This document shows positions 1 through 5,889 of a stretch of 8,852 nucleotides of DNA, in pieces. The notes under the pieces are model-generated. The model did no database searches and was not told the DNA's origin. It saw only the letters and a program-made list of their open reading frames with translations. Source of the stretch: Propionibacteriaceae bacterium (lineage in GTDB: Bacteria; Actinomycetota; Actinomycetes; Propionibacteriales; Propionibacteriaceae); NCBI GenBank assembly GCA_003158895.1, contig PMLO01000030.1, forward strand, positions 22,064 through 30,915, given 5' to 3'. The number at the start of each line of letters is the position of its first letter. Position 1 is the stretch's first letter. The position numbers and the translations under genes were made by a program.

Positions 1-900
1 GAGTCGGCGCGCCGTGACGGCGAGGAACTGCGCGCGGGCGGCCAGCAGGAGGCCGACGACCTGCGTGCGACGGCCATGGCCAACCTCCGCCGGTTGCGGG
101 ACAAGCAGACCGAGGAGCTGAACGGTACGCTCGCGGCTGCTCGCCAGGAGGCCGAGAAGGTCGTCAGTTCCGCGTCACGCCACGTCGAGGCGATCATCCG
201 GCAGGCGAACCAGCAGGCGGCGGCGATCATCGCTGCCGCCGAGGCCGACGCCGCGCGCATCACAGGAGAGGCACAGGCGATCGCCGACCAGGCGAAGACG
301 ACCGCAGCTCGGGCCGCCAGCGACGCGCACGCCCAGGCCGCAACCCTGCTGGCCGACGCGACCGCCCAGCACGGGACCGCCACCAAGGTGCTGGCCGATG
401 AGACCGAGGCCGCCGCGACGATCCGCGTGACCGCCGGGCTGGATGCGGAGAACATACGCGTCCAGGCTGTACGAGAGGCCGAGCAGCACCTCGCGGCGAC
501 ACGGTCGGCAGGTGCGCAGCTCCGCGCGCGGCTCGATGCCGAGGCCGAACGCCGCAAGGACCAGCTCGTCGCCGAGATCGCCGCGCTGGCCAACCAGAAG
601 AAGGCGATCCAGACCCAGCTGAGCCAGATCGTGGGCATCGGCCGGCAGGCGGCCGCAGGCGGCGAAGAGGCCCCGGGCGCTTGGCCCAGTGCCCTGTACC
701 CGGCAGAGGATGCCCTTCCGGCGGTCGCCGAGGAGCCCGAGCCGTCTGACGCGAAGGCCGCCAAGCGCAAGCCTCGTACGAAGCAGCCGTCGGGCTCGGA
801 GGAGTCCGATGATCAGCAACCGGCAGACAGCGATCCCGTCGACGGCTCCCCCGACGACGATGCGGTCAGTACCGTGATCCGCGAGAGAGAGAATCAATGA
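1..900 (+). CDS. Ala/Glu-rich coiled-coil protein, 5' end outside the window
   Basis: The frame is open from base 1, with coiled-coil composition before the first ATG (position 76), so the gene almost certainly starts upstream and 76 is an internal Met. 299 residues are visible. About the first 220 are a nearly unbroken Ala/Glu/Gln/Arg heptad-type helix with few prolines. After that comes a disordered tail: an Ala/Pro/Glu stretch, a basic patch (KAAKRKPRTK) and an acidic Ser/Asp run. Such proteins in actinobacteria belong to the DivIVA/Scy/FilP-like scaffolding group, where long coiled coils organise polar growth or division. A DivIVA N-terminal domain would lie in the missing part, so membership cannot be shown. 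The stop overlaps the next start (ATGA), which points to co-translation with the AI-2E membrane protein and perhaps a shared role at the membrane. No catalytic motif was seen. An alternative is an unrelated cytoplasmic coiled-coil protein. Confidence 0.8.
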   Translation, partial: ESARRDGEELRAGGQQEADDLRATAMANLRRLRDKQTEELNGTLAAARQEAEKVVSSASRHVEAIIRQANQQAAAIIAAAEADAARITGEAQAIADQAKTTAARAASDAHAQAATLLADATAQHGTATKVLADETEAAATIRVTAGLDAENIRVQAVREAEQHLAATRSAGAQLRARLDAEAERRKDQLVAEIAALANQKKAIQTQLSQIVGIGRQAAAGGEEAPGAWPSALYPAEDALPAVAEEPEPSDAKAAKRKPRTKQPSGSEESDDQQPADSDPVDGSPDDDAVSTVIRERENQ

Positions 901-2165
901 CTCAGGGCGACGTCCCAGAACCCGTGGTCGAGGACCAGGCGTCGGAGAACGTCCCGATCCTCGGCGTCGACGCGGTCCCCGAGACGCAGGAGGCCGTCGA
1001 GGGTCACAGCACCGGGTCGCGCTTCCAGTGGCCAGTGACGGCGCTCCGCCGCATGACCACGCGGCACCTGGCCGCGGATCCTGTAGAGGCGGTGACGCCG
1101 CCACCGCCGCCGATACCCAGCGAGACCACGACTGACACGACCATCAGGCAGCCGTTCGCGTTCGGGTTCTACGCCACCATCGGGGCACTGGTCGCGCTCG
1201 GCCTGGCCATGGCGCTGATCTCCCTGAAGGCGATCCTCCTCATCGTCGTGCTGAGTCTGTTCATCGCCCTTGGCCTAAACCCCATGGTCGAGTGGCTCAC
1301 GAAACGGCGACTTCCTCGGGGCCTCGCGGTGGTCGCCGTGATGCTGGGCGTCCTCGTGGTGGTCGTCCTGGGCGCTACGGCCCTGCTCCCCGTCGTGACG
1401 GACCAGGCGACAGCTCTCTACAAGAACGCACCGACCTACATCCAGGCATTGCGCGAGAACCAGCAGATCGCGAACCTCGACGCCCAGTACCACTTCATCA
1501 CGCGCTTGCAGGACTTCCTGACGAACGGCAGCTTGCTCAACACCCTCTGGAACGGGTTGCTGGGAGCCGGGGCGCTCCTGGCGAACGCCCTGTTCTCGCT
1601 GATCGTCACGATCGTGCTCACGGCGTACTTCCTGAGCAGCCTGCCGCAGATCAAGACCACGATCTACCTGCTCTCGCCGGGTTCGCGCCGGCCTCGCGCC
1701 AAGTACCTCGCCGACGAGATGTTCACCCGGATCGGCGGCTACGTGACCGGCATGACGATCGACGTCGTCATCGCGGGCATCGTCTTCTTCATCTTCTTGA
1801 CGTTCGTGGGGCTTCCCCAGTACGCGCTGGCGCTGGCCTTCATGGTCGCGCTCCTCACGTACATCCCGCTCATCGGCGGCATCACGAACATCGTCGTCGT
1901 CAGCCTCATCGGCCTGTCGGTGAGCCCGACGGTCGCGTTGTTCTGCCTGATCTTCTGCATCCTGTACCAGCAGTTCGACTCGTACTTCACGCAGCCGCGG
2001 CTCATGGCACGCCAGGTGAAGGTACCGGGTGCTCTGGTCGTGGTGGCGGCCCTCGCGGGCGGCACCACGCTGGGAATCCCGGGTGCGGTCATGGCCGTAC
2101 CGCTCGCCGCCGCCCTGCTGCTGGTCTACCGCGAGGTCATCCTTCCGGCACTGGACGCGCGCTGA
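897..2165 (+). CDS. AI-2E family transporter (UPF0118/PerM/TqsA-like)
   Basis: A 422-residue polytopic inner-membrane protein. Residues 1-88 are a hydrophilic, Pro-rich cytoplasmic extension (a run of prolines near 68-74). Membrane segments follow at about 91-108, 112-126 and 143-165, then an amphipathic soluble stretch (about 165-215), then the helical C-terminal half. The family signatures are in the C-terminal half: LLTYIPLIGG, the QQFDSYFTQPRLM segment, and GGTTLGIPGAVMAVPLAAA before a final YREVILP. Characterised relatives export autoinducer-2 (TqsA) or act as Na+/H+ antiporters; the substrate cannot be read from sequence, so the family name should not be taken as proof of AI-2 transport. 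The start ATG overlaps the stop of the coiled-coil gene, and a purine-rich GAGAGAGAGAA lies just upstream as ribosome binding site. It converges on nucS with 4 bp between the stops and no room for a separate terminator. Confidence 0.93.
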   Translation: MTQGDVPEPVVEDQASENVPILGVDAVPETQEAVEGHSTGSRFQWPVTALRRMTTRHLAADPVEAVTPPPPPIPSETTTDTTIRQPFAFGFYATIGALVALGLAMALISLKAILLIVVLSLFIALGLNPMVEWLTKRRLPRGLAVVAVMLGVLVVVVLGATALLPVVTDQATALYKNAPTYIQALRENQQIANLDAQYHFITRLQDFLTNGSLLNTLWNGLLGAGALLANALFSLIVTIVLTAYFLSSLPQIKTTIYLLSPGSRRPRAKYLADEMFTRIGGYVTGMTIDVVIAGIVFFIFLTFVGLPQYALALAFMVALLTYIPLIGGITNIVVVSLIGLSVSPTVALFCLIFCILYQQFDSYFTQPRLMARQVKVPGALVVVAALAGGTTLGIPGAVMAVPLAAALLLVYREVILPALDAR

Positions 2166-2169
2166 CGTC

Positions 2170-2871
2170 CTAGAACAGGCGGTCCTCGATGGTGTTGTCG
2201 AGGCCGCGCAAAACGTCGTAGTCGACCGTGATGACGCCGATGCCGCGGTCCGCGGCGAGCACCCGCGCCTGCGGTTTCACCTGCTGCGCGGCTAGAACGC
2301 CGGTGAGACTCGCGAACCGCTGCTCGCGCCTCATGAGCTCCAGATAGCGCGTCAGCTGCTCCACGCCGTCGATCTCGCCGCGTCGTTTCACCTCGATCGC
2401 GACGTACCCGCCGGCAGCGTCGCGACAGACCAGGTCGACGGGACCGATCGGCGTGTAGTACTCGCGCTGTACGAGCGTCCAGCCCTCACCGAGCGCCGAC
2501 GGGTTCTCGGCGAGCAGCGCTTGAAGGTGCTTCTCGACGCCATCCTTCTGCAGGCCGGGGTCGAGGCCGAGGTCATGGCTCGAGTCGTGGAGCACCTCGG
2601 CGATGGTGATCTGGAGCGTGTCCCCCGAGGTGTTCCGTACCTCCCAGACCTCGCTCACCGCCTGTGCGATGTCCGTGGCGGGTTCGGCCACCACTCGTAC
2701 CGTCAACGTGCACGGGGCACTCATCCAGTTGAGGGGCTTGTACGCCTTGTCGTCGGCGTGGACGGACACGGACCCGTCGGCCTTGACGACGAGGAGCCTC
2801 GGCGCCATCGGGAGATGAGCCGTGAGCTTCCCGGCGTAGTCGACCTGGCATCGAGCGATCACGAGGCGCAC
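2170..2871 (-). CDS. nucS: Mismatch-specific endonuclease NucS (EndoMS)
   Basis: 233 residues, close along its length to mycobacterial NucS as I recall that sequence. NucS cuts both strands at G-T, G-G and T-T mismatches and is the core of the non-canonical mismatch repair used by most actinobacteria and some archaea instead of MutS/MutL. The N-terminal DNA-binding domain carries the typical KADGSVSVHADDKAYKPLNWM block (30-50, with one Lys-Ala start). The C-terminal RecB-like nuclease core has Asp146 (GPVDL), Glu160 and Lys162 (IEVKRRG), Gln172 and Tyr176 (EQLTRYLE). The protein ends in DRLF, matching the C-terminal motif through which actinobacterial NucS contacts the beta clamp. The linker around 55-80 is a few residues longer than in mycobacteria. 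The start is GTG at 2871, chosen from alignment; the frame is open further upstream, but no better start is apparent. No Shine-Dalgarno sequence lies at normal spacing, which fits a leaderless transcript. Confidence 0.97.
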   Translation of the reverse strand: MRLVIARCQVDYAGKLTAHLPMAPRLLVVKADGSVSVHADDKAYKPLNWMSAPCTLTVRVVAEPATDIAQAVSEVWEVRNTSGDTLQITIAEVLHDSSHDLGLDPGLQKDGVEKHLQALLAENPSALGEGWTLVQREYYTPIGPVDLVCRDAAGGYVAIEVKRRGEIDGVEQLTRYLELMRREQRFASLTGVLAAQQVKPQARVLAADRGIGVITVDYDVLRGLDNTIEDRLF

Positions 2872-2891
2872 CCGGACAACGTACTGTCCGG
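2872..2891. repeat. Perfect 7-bp inverted repeat abutting the nucS start codon
   Basis: Read on the minus strand the site is CCGGACA, a 6-nt centre GTACGT, then TGTCCGG, and the next base is the G of the nucS GTG start. The centre contains most of the proposed -10 hexamer. If nucS is leaderless, the dyad is a DNA operator covering the -10 region. If transcription starts further upstream, it would form an RNA hairpin directly before the start codon, with GAGGGGG (2898-2892) on its 5' side. Confidence 0.6.
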
Positions 2892-2907
2892 CCCCCTCGT
2901 CTGTCGC
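2878..2907 (-). promoter_or_regulatory. Probable leaderless nucS promoter
   Basis: On the minus strand TACGTT (2883-2878) fits the actinobacterial -10 consensus TANNNT. Its last base is exactly 7 nt before the G of the GTG start, so the expected first transcribed base is the start codon itself. GCGACA (2907-2902) sits 18 nt upstream and shares GACA with the -35 consensus. This explains the missing ribosome binding site. It was identified by eye; a short AT-containing motif in GC-rich DNA can arise by chance. Confidence 0.5.
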
Positions 2908-3167
2908 CTTCGCCCGGCACAGGCCCCGGCCGGATCGCCGGCCGCGAGGCCAGCCGGAACGTACGGTCAGGCTTGAGGAGCGGAAGTCGCCTCAGCTTGG
3001 CGTGCGGACGGGCAATTGGGGTTCCGGTGGCGGTTCGTACGGTGTGTCGTGTCGGTCTGGCGGCTCACTGCCTGTCCGGCGAACGTCACCGTCGTCGCAG
3101 GCGGACCCTCTGCCGCACGGGAGAGGTAAGGCTTTCGCCGACTGGGGACGAATGCCATGCTTGCGAC
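2892..3167. other. Divergent intergenic region between nucS and the small membrane protein
   Basis: About 276 bp without a convincing gene. Open frames on both strands exist but lack start signals and read as Arg/Pro/Gly-rich shadows. It contains a GC-rich perfect stem (2927-2933 with 2938-2944) and no uridine-rich tract after it. A possible weak promoter pair on the plus strand (TTGGGG at 3016, TACGGT at 3038) is not strong enough to call. Confidence 0.5.
2927..2944. repeat. Perfect 7-bp inverted repeat, 4-nt loop
   Basis: CGGCCGG, loop ATCG, CCGGCCG. It lies upstream of nucS and of the plus-strand small gene, so it is not placed as a terminator for either. In DNA this GC-rich such stems occur by chance; a regulatory role is only possible. 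Confidence 0.3.
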
Positions 3168-3428
3168 ATGAGGATGCCCCGCCCATTGGCAGAGTCGCCC
3201 CCGATTCTTCGCTTCGCGTTCCTGGGGGCGTTCATTGTGGGAGCTCTCGGCTGCATCACGGGGCTGATCATCGGGCTGAACGTGTACGCGCCGACCGCCT
3301 GGGCTGCAACCATCGAGGTGGGACTCCCCGCAGCGATCCTCGGAGCGGTTCTAGGCGTTGTCACGGGCGCCATCGTGCAGCTGTCGGGTCGGGGCGCATC
3401 CCGTGACAAGAAGCTGGCCCCCCGCTGA
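3168..3428 (+). CDS. Small two-helix membrane protein, unknown function
   Basis: An 86-residue protein with a short basic N-terminus (MRMPRPLAE), a first hydrophobic helix about 14-38, a short loop containing NVYAPTAW, a second glycine/alanine-rich helix about 50-71, and a basic C-terminal tail ending SRDKKLAPR. The helices have small-residue spacing suited to packing against each other. I do not recognise a named family. The frame runs open upstream to 2973, but that part is Arg/Cys-rich and looks non-coding, so ATG 3168 was chosen (3174 is the alternative). There is no Shine-Dalgarno sequence. CATGCT (3156-3161) ends 7 nt before the ATG, a one-mismatch -10 that would give a leaderless message. 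It converges on the next gene with 92 bp between. Confidence 0.6.
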   Translation: MRMPRPLAESPPILRFAFLGAFIVGALGCITGLIIGLNVYAPTAWAATIEVGLPAAILGAVLGVVTGAIVQLSGRGASRDKKLAPR

Positions 3429-3520
3429 GCGTCGCACCTCATGACCAGCCTGGTCCGCCGACGAGGGGGGCGCCAACTTGCTGATCCCTCGACGCAACCC
3501 AGCCCGGTGAGGCCCTTCGG

Positions 3521-4240
3521 CTAGAGGAGAGCCTGCACGACGGGTGTGATGCGCCTCCGGTACTGGGCGGAGTCCCTGAGGAGCTCATCCGTGAGGAGAA
3601 CGTGGTGAGGGTCGAGCTGCCACAGCTCCCGTCCAGCGACGGGGATCACGGTGATCCAGAGCTGGAACGGCTGAGCTCGCCGGCCAAGATCCCGTTCCAA
3701 GCCCGCAACGAGCCTCGTCTCCTCGAGGCCCCGACCGCCGTGTCCCCCGCGATGGAAGGGTCTTGGGTCCGAGGTCCCGATCATCAGCTCGATGTGCTCC
3801 TGCTTACGGTCGGCGGCCCATTGTCGTGCGGCGTCGAAATGCCTGGCGACGACCTCCTGCAGCGCGGGAGCGGACTGCAACGACTCGACGTCGAGCGGGA
3901 TCCACCGCTTGCCGGCCAGGGAGTCCTGGCTCTGATCCGGTCGGTTCCAGCTGGTGGACATGGAGCGGTCCCACCAGTGGTCCCACTGGTGACCGGCTGC
4001 AGTTGATCCATCACTTTTGGCCCGAGCGATCACCGGCGAGCAGTGCGGCAGCCAGGTGTGCCTGCTCTTCAGCCCCGCGACATCGCGCACGAACAACCCG
4101 ATGACCAGATTCTCAGGCTGGTCCATCCCGATCCGCCAGCTCGCTCGACCCTGCGCTTCCACGTCAGCCACCTCCACGGAGTTGTGGGCGCACACCCAGT
4201 CTGCAGGTCCGCCAGCCCATGTGCGGTCAGAGACGCACAT
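3521..4240 (-). CDS. Trp-rich hypothetical protein
   Basis: 239 residues, no family recognised. It reads as a soluble globular protein: 12 tryptophans (about 5%), alternating hydrophobic stretches (ENLVIGLFVRDVAGL near 42-56; FQLWITVIPVAGRELW near 190-206) and a charged helical middle (EVVARHFDAARQWAADRKQEH). No signal peptide or membrane helix. The middle has a Gly/His patch (HRGGHGGRG) and conserved-looking His-Trp pairs (HQWDHWWDR), but no known catalytic motif. ATG 4240 follows an in-frame stop closely and has only a too-near GAGAG. GTG 4162 has a good GGAGG (4175-4171) at 8-nt spacing and would give 213 residues, so the start is uncertain. Codon use is less GC-biased than in the first two genes (several AGG, TTG, CGA, GTT), which hints at acquisition by transfer. 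It is divergent from the Lon-domain gene. Confidence 0.7.
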   Translation of the reverse strand: MCVSDRTWAGGPADWVCAHNSVEVADVEAQGRASWRIGMDQPENLVIGLFVRDVAGLKSRHTWLPHCSPVIARAKSDGSTAAGHQWDHWWDRSMSTSWNRPDQSQDSLAGKRWIPLDVESLQSAPALQEVVARHFDAARQWAADRKQEHIELMIGTSDPRPFHRGGHGGRGLEETRLVAGLERDLGRRAQPFQLWITVIPVAGRELWQLDPHHVLLTDELLRDSAQYRRRITPVVQALL

Positions 4241-4409
4241 CTCTCGCGCGCGGCGCGGCTAGGCCCCTTCGCATGTGCTGGTGGATCGTCCTCGATCGAG
4301 GCACGAGGGTTACGCGGCGCTGGTCACGTCGGGCGACCATCACTGTCCCGTGAGCGTGGACCCTTGTGCGGGCTGGCTTCGCCGCCGCGCGTCCGGCAGG
4401 ATCGCCGTC
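4241..4409. other. Divergent intergenic region with a 12-bp palindrome
   Basis: 169 bp between the divergent Trp-rich protein and Lon-domain genes. It contains the perfect palindrome CCTCGATCGAGG at 4290-4301, a possible dimer binding site. No convincing -10/-35 pair was found on either strand. The Lon-domain frame is open back to 4275, but that stretch looks non-coding. Confidence 0.4.
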
Positions 4410-5066
4410 ATGACCGACGTCACGCGTGAGCTCGCGATGTTCCCGCTCGGCTCCGTACTGTTTCCGGGCATGCCGTTGCCGCTGCGCGTCTTCGAACCGC
4501 GGTACGTCGCGATGTTGTCGTCGGTGCTCGACCAGACCGAGCACGACTTCGGGGTGGTGCTGATCGAGCGAGGCTCCGAGGTCGGGGGTGGCGACGTCCG
4601 GTTCGGGGTGGGCACGGTGGCCCGCATCGTTTCGGTGGAGGTGACCGAGGGCTCGATCGAGCTGCTCGCGACCGGTGCCGCACGGTTCGAGGTGGTGCGC
4701 TGGCTGCAGGATGACCCCTTCCCGCGAGCACAGGTGCGCGAGCTCCCCGCTGTGGAGCTCGACGTGTCCACTCCCTCAGAGCTCGACGCGGCCGAGGCCC
4801 TGGTGCGTGCGACCATCTCTCGCGCGAGCGAGTTCGTCGAGCTCCCCTGGCCGGCCGACGTCGAACTGTCGGACGAGCTCGCGCAGCGCATCTGGCAGGT
4901 CGCGGGCATCGCACCGCTGAGCTCGCTGGACCAGTACGCGCTGCTGGGCTCGAGAACAGCCTCGGAGCTGCTGGCCCGCGTGGTTGACGACACGCAGGGG
5001 GCGGACGTCCTCTTCACTGCCGGGTGGGACGCCGACCCGCAGGACGACGCTGACTTTCCCGAGTGA
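4410..5066 (+). CDS. Lon substrate-binding (LON N-terminal) domain protein, stand-alone
   Basis: A 218-residue cytoplasmic protein. The opening motif (residues 8-33) of MFPLGSVLFPGMPLPLRVFEPRY type is the classic start of the LON substrate-binding domain (PF02190). The beta core continues with FGVVLIERGSEVGGGD and GTVARIVSVE. The rest (about 125-195) is a helical bundle like the C-terminal half of this domain in Lon. There is no AAA+ module and no Ser/Lys protease domain, and nothing adjacent supplies them. Stand-alone LON-domain proteins are widespread in actinobacteria; their role is not firmly known, with substrate or partner binding inferred. ATG 4410 was chosen because the LON motif begins at once and GGCAGGA (4395-4401) sits 8 nt upstream. 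The tail is acidic (DADPQDDADFPE). Confidence 0.92.
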   Translation: MTDVTRELAMFPLGSVLFPGMPLPLRVFEPRYVAMLSSVLDQTEHDFGVVLIERGSEVGGGDVRFGVGTVARIVSVEVTEGSIELLATGAARFEVVRWLQDDPFPRAQVRELPAVELDVSTPSELDAAEALVRATISRASEFVELPWPADVELSDELAQRIWQVAGIAPLSSLDQYALLGSRTASELLARVVDDTQGADVLFTAGWDADPQDDADFPE

Positions 5067-5209
5067 CAGCTCAGCCGACCGCTTCCAACTGCGGTGGTCG
5101 CCTACGGCGCCGGTCGGCGTCGTGCTTGCCGAAGCGCTGATTCACGCGCGACAGCAGAGTGTGCTGAAGCAGGGGCGCCGACAGCCCCACCGGACGCCTG
5201 GCGCTCACC
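5067..5209. other. Intergenic region after the LON-domain gene
   Basis: About 140 bp with no gene that can be supported; the frame of the next gene is open back to 5094, but its Arg/Ala-rich reading looks non-coding. A weak stem (ACCGC 5078-5082 with GCGGT 5091-5095) lies just after the stop but lacks a U-tract, so it is not called as a terminator. Confidence 0.35.
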
Positions 5210-5230
5210 CCTAGACATTAAGTATCTAGG
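5210..5230. repeat. Inverted repeat CCTAGA-N9-TCTAGG, possible operator
   Basis: A perfect 6-bp dyad around an AT-rich 9-nt centre (cattaagta), the most AT-rich spot in this region. It overlaps the proposed -35 and spacer of the promoter of the HicB-like gene. Because that gene encodes a C-terminal helix-turn-helix, autorepression is a natural guess, made from position only. Confidence 0.45.
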
Positions 5231-5241
5231 ACCCCTATCGT
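5212..5241 (+). promoter_or_regulatory. Probable promoter of the HicB-like gene
   Basis: TAGACA (5212-5217, five of six bases of TTGACA), an 18-nt spacer, then TATCGT (5236-5241, a TANNNT -10). The expected start of transcription is about 5248, giving a leader of about 41 nt that still contains the AGGGAAGG ribosome binding site. Confidence 0.5.
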
Positions 5242-5256
5242 GGAGGAATTCGCAGC

Positions 5257-5292
5257 GTGCGGGTACCGCGCGAAGGGAAGGAACGACAGTGA
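5257..5292 (+). CDS. Possible 11-codon leader ORF coupled to the HicB-like gene
   Basis: GTG 5257 opens a short frame reading VRVPREGKERQ. Its TGA (5290-5292) overlaps the GTG start of the next gene as GTGA, an arrangement typical of translational coupling. GGAGGA (5242-5247) is a good ribosome binding site 9-10 nt upstream, but it lies right after the proposed -10. If transcription starts near 5248 that site would not be in the message. The promoter and this leader ORF therefore partly compete as explanations, and a frame this short may be accidental. Confidence 0.2.
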   Translation: MRVPREGKERQ

Positions 5293-5765
5293 CACAGTCA
5301 CCGGGACAAGGAGAGTCTGCATCCGGCCGGACGCCCACCAACCCGTTCGAAGGTTGGCCCCTCGACACCAGTTACGTCGCCAAAGCCACTCCCAAGAGAG
5401 GCAGTGGCTGGAACATCCGAATCCTCGCCTACGACGCCACCGCCCAAGATCAGACGCGGTTGGTCGGGATGACCGATTGCGCCACCCTCAACCAGCTCGA
5501 GGAGAAGGCATGGGACTTCGTCCGAGCCCTGACCGGTGACAAGGACGTCTACGTCGCCGCGGCTCCAGACATCGACGACGACGAGCTGATGACGCGTGTC
5601 ATCCAAGCGTGGGCAGCTATGAGGGACGCGAAGAATGCCGAAGCCGAAGCCGCCAGGCGCACCAGAGAGGTGGTGAAGGAGCTCAGGGACCGCGGCCTGT
5701 CCGTGACCGACATCGCGTTCCTCACCCACGTCTCCCGAGGCCGCGTCTCCCAGCTGCTCATCTGA
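5289..5765 (+). CDS. HicB-antitoxin-like protein with C-terminal helix-turn-helix
   Basis: 158 residues. A flexible Ser/Gly/Pro N-terminus (1-25) leads to a HicB-like alpha/beta segment (about 40-92: WNIRILAYDATAQDQ, then LVGMTDCATLNQLEEKAWDFVRALTG), followed by a charged linker helix (about 110-132) and a compact helix-turn-helix (about 133-157: RDRGLSVTDIAFLTHVSRG). This layout matches an actinobacterial group annotated as HicB-family antitoxins, in which the toxin partner is often absent. No HicA (small dsRBD-like) gene lies on either side, so it may be an orphan regulator. The helix-turn-helix suggests DNA binding and probably autoregulation through the dyad upstream. The GTG 5289 start is preceded by AGGGAAGG (5274-5281) at 7-nt spacing; the longer frame from 5094 lacks support. 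It converges on the S4 gene 124 bp away. Confidence 0.75.
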   Translation: MTQSPGQGESASGRTPTNPFEGWPLDTSYVAKATPKRGSGWNIRILAYDATAQDQTRLVGMTDCATLNQLEEKAWDFVRALTGDKDVYVAAAPDIDDDELMTRVIQAWAAMRDAKNAEAEAARRTREVVKELRDRGLSVTDIAFLTHVSRGRVSQLLI

Positions 5766-5771
5766 AGCCCT

Positions 5772-5831
5772 CGCCGGTGCTCCTCGGACAGGCTCGTCGA
5801 CTGGAACGGACTCGCTGGTTGCTCACCGGCG
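5772..5831. repeat. Inverted repeat CGCCGGTG ... CACCGGCG between convergent genes
   Basis: Two perfect 8-bp arms (5772-5779 and 5824-5831) separated by 44 nt, in the 124-bp gap between two converging genes. The position suits a bidirectional terminator, but the loop is long and there is no U-tract. An ACCGGT palindrome core recurs at 5879-5886. Low-confidence observation. Confidence 0.25.
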
Positions 5832-5889
5832 TCGGGCCGCATGCCCACGCAACCCCATCATGAGCCCGAAACGGTCCGCACCGGTGTGG

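Noticed and set aside
175..1104. Long minus-strand frame opposite the coiled-coil gene
   Set aside because: Arg/Gly/Leu-rich translation typical of the antisense of Ala-rich GC-rich coding DNA; no start signal, and the plus strand holds a coherent coiled-coil protein.
1292..2173. 293-residue plus-strand frame inside the transporter gene
   Set aside because: Arg/His/Pro/Gly-rich shadow; the overlapping frame has clear AI-2E family motifs.
3602..4006. 134-residue plus-strand frame opposite the Trp-rich protein
   Set aside because: Considered because the protein looks moderately balanced, but it has no ribosome binding site and the minus-strand frame is longer, starts and ends between neighbours, and has a better globular pattern.
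4340..5017. Ser/Thr-rich minus-strand frame opposite the LON-domain gene
   Set aside because: Composition is an antisense artefact; the plus strand carries the unmistakable LON N-terminal motif.
5078..5095. Stem ACCGC/GCGGT after the LON-domain gene as a terminator
   Set aside because: Only five base pairs, bulged beyond that, and no U-tract.
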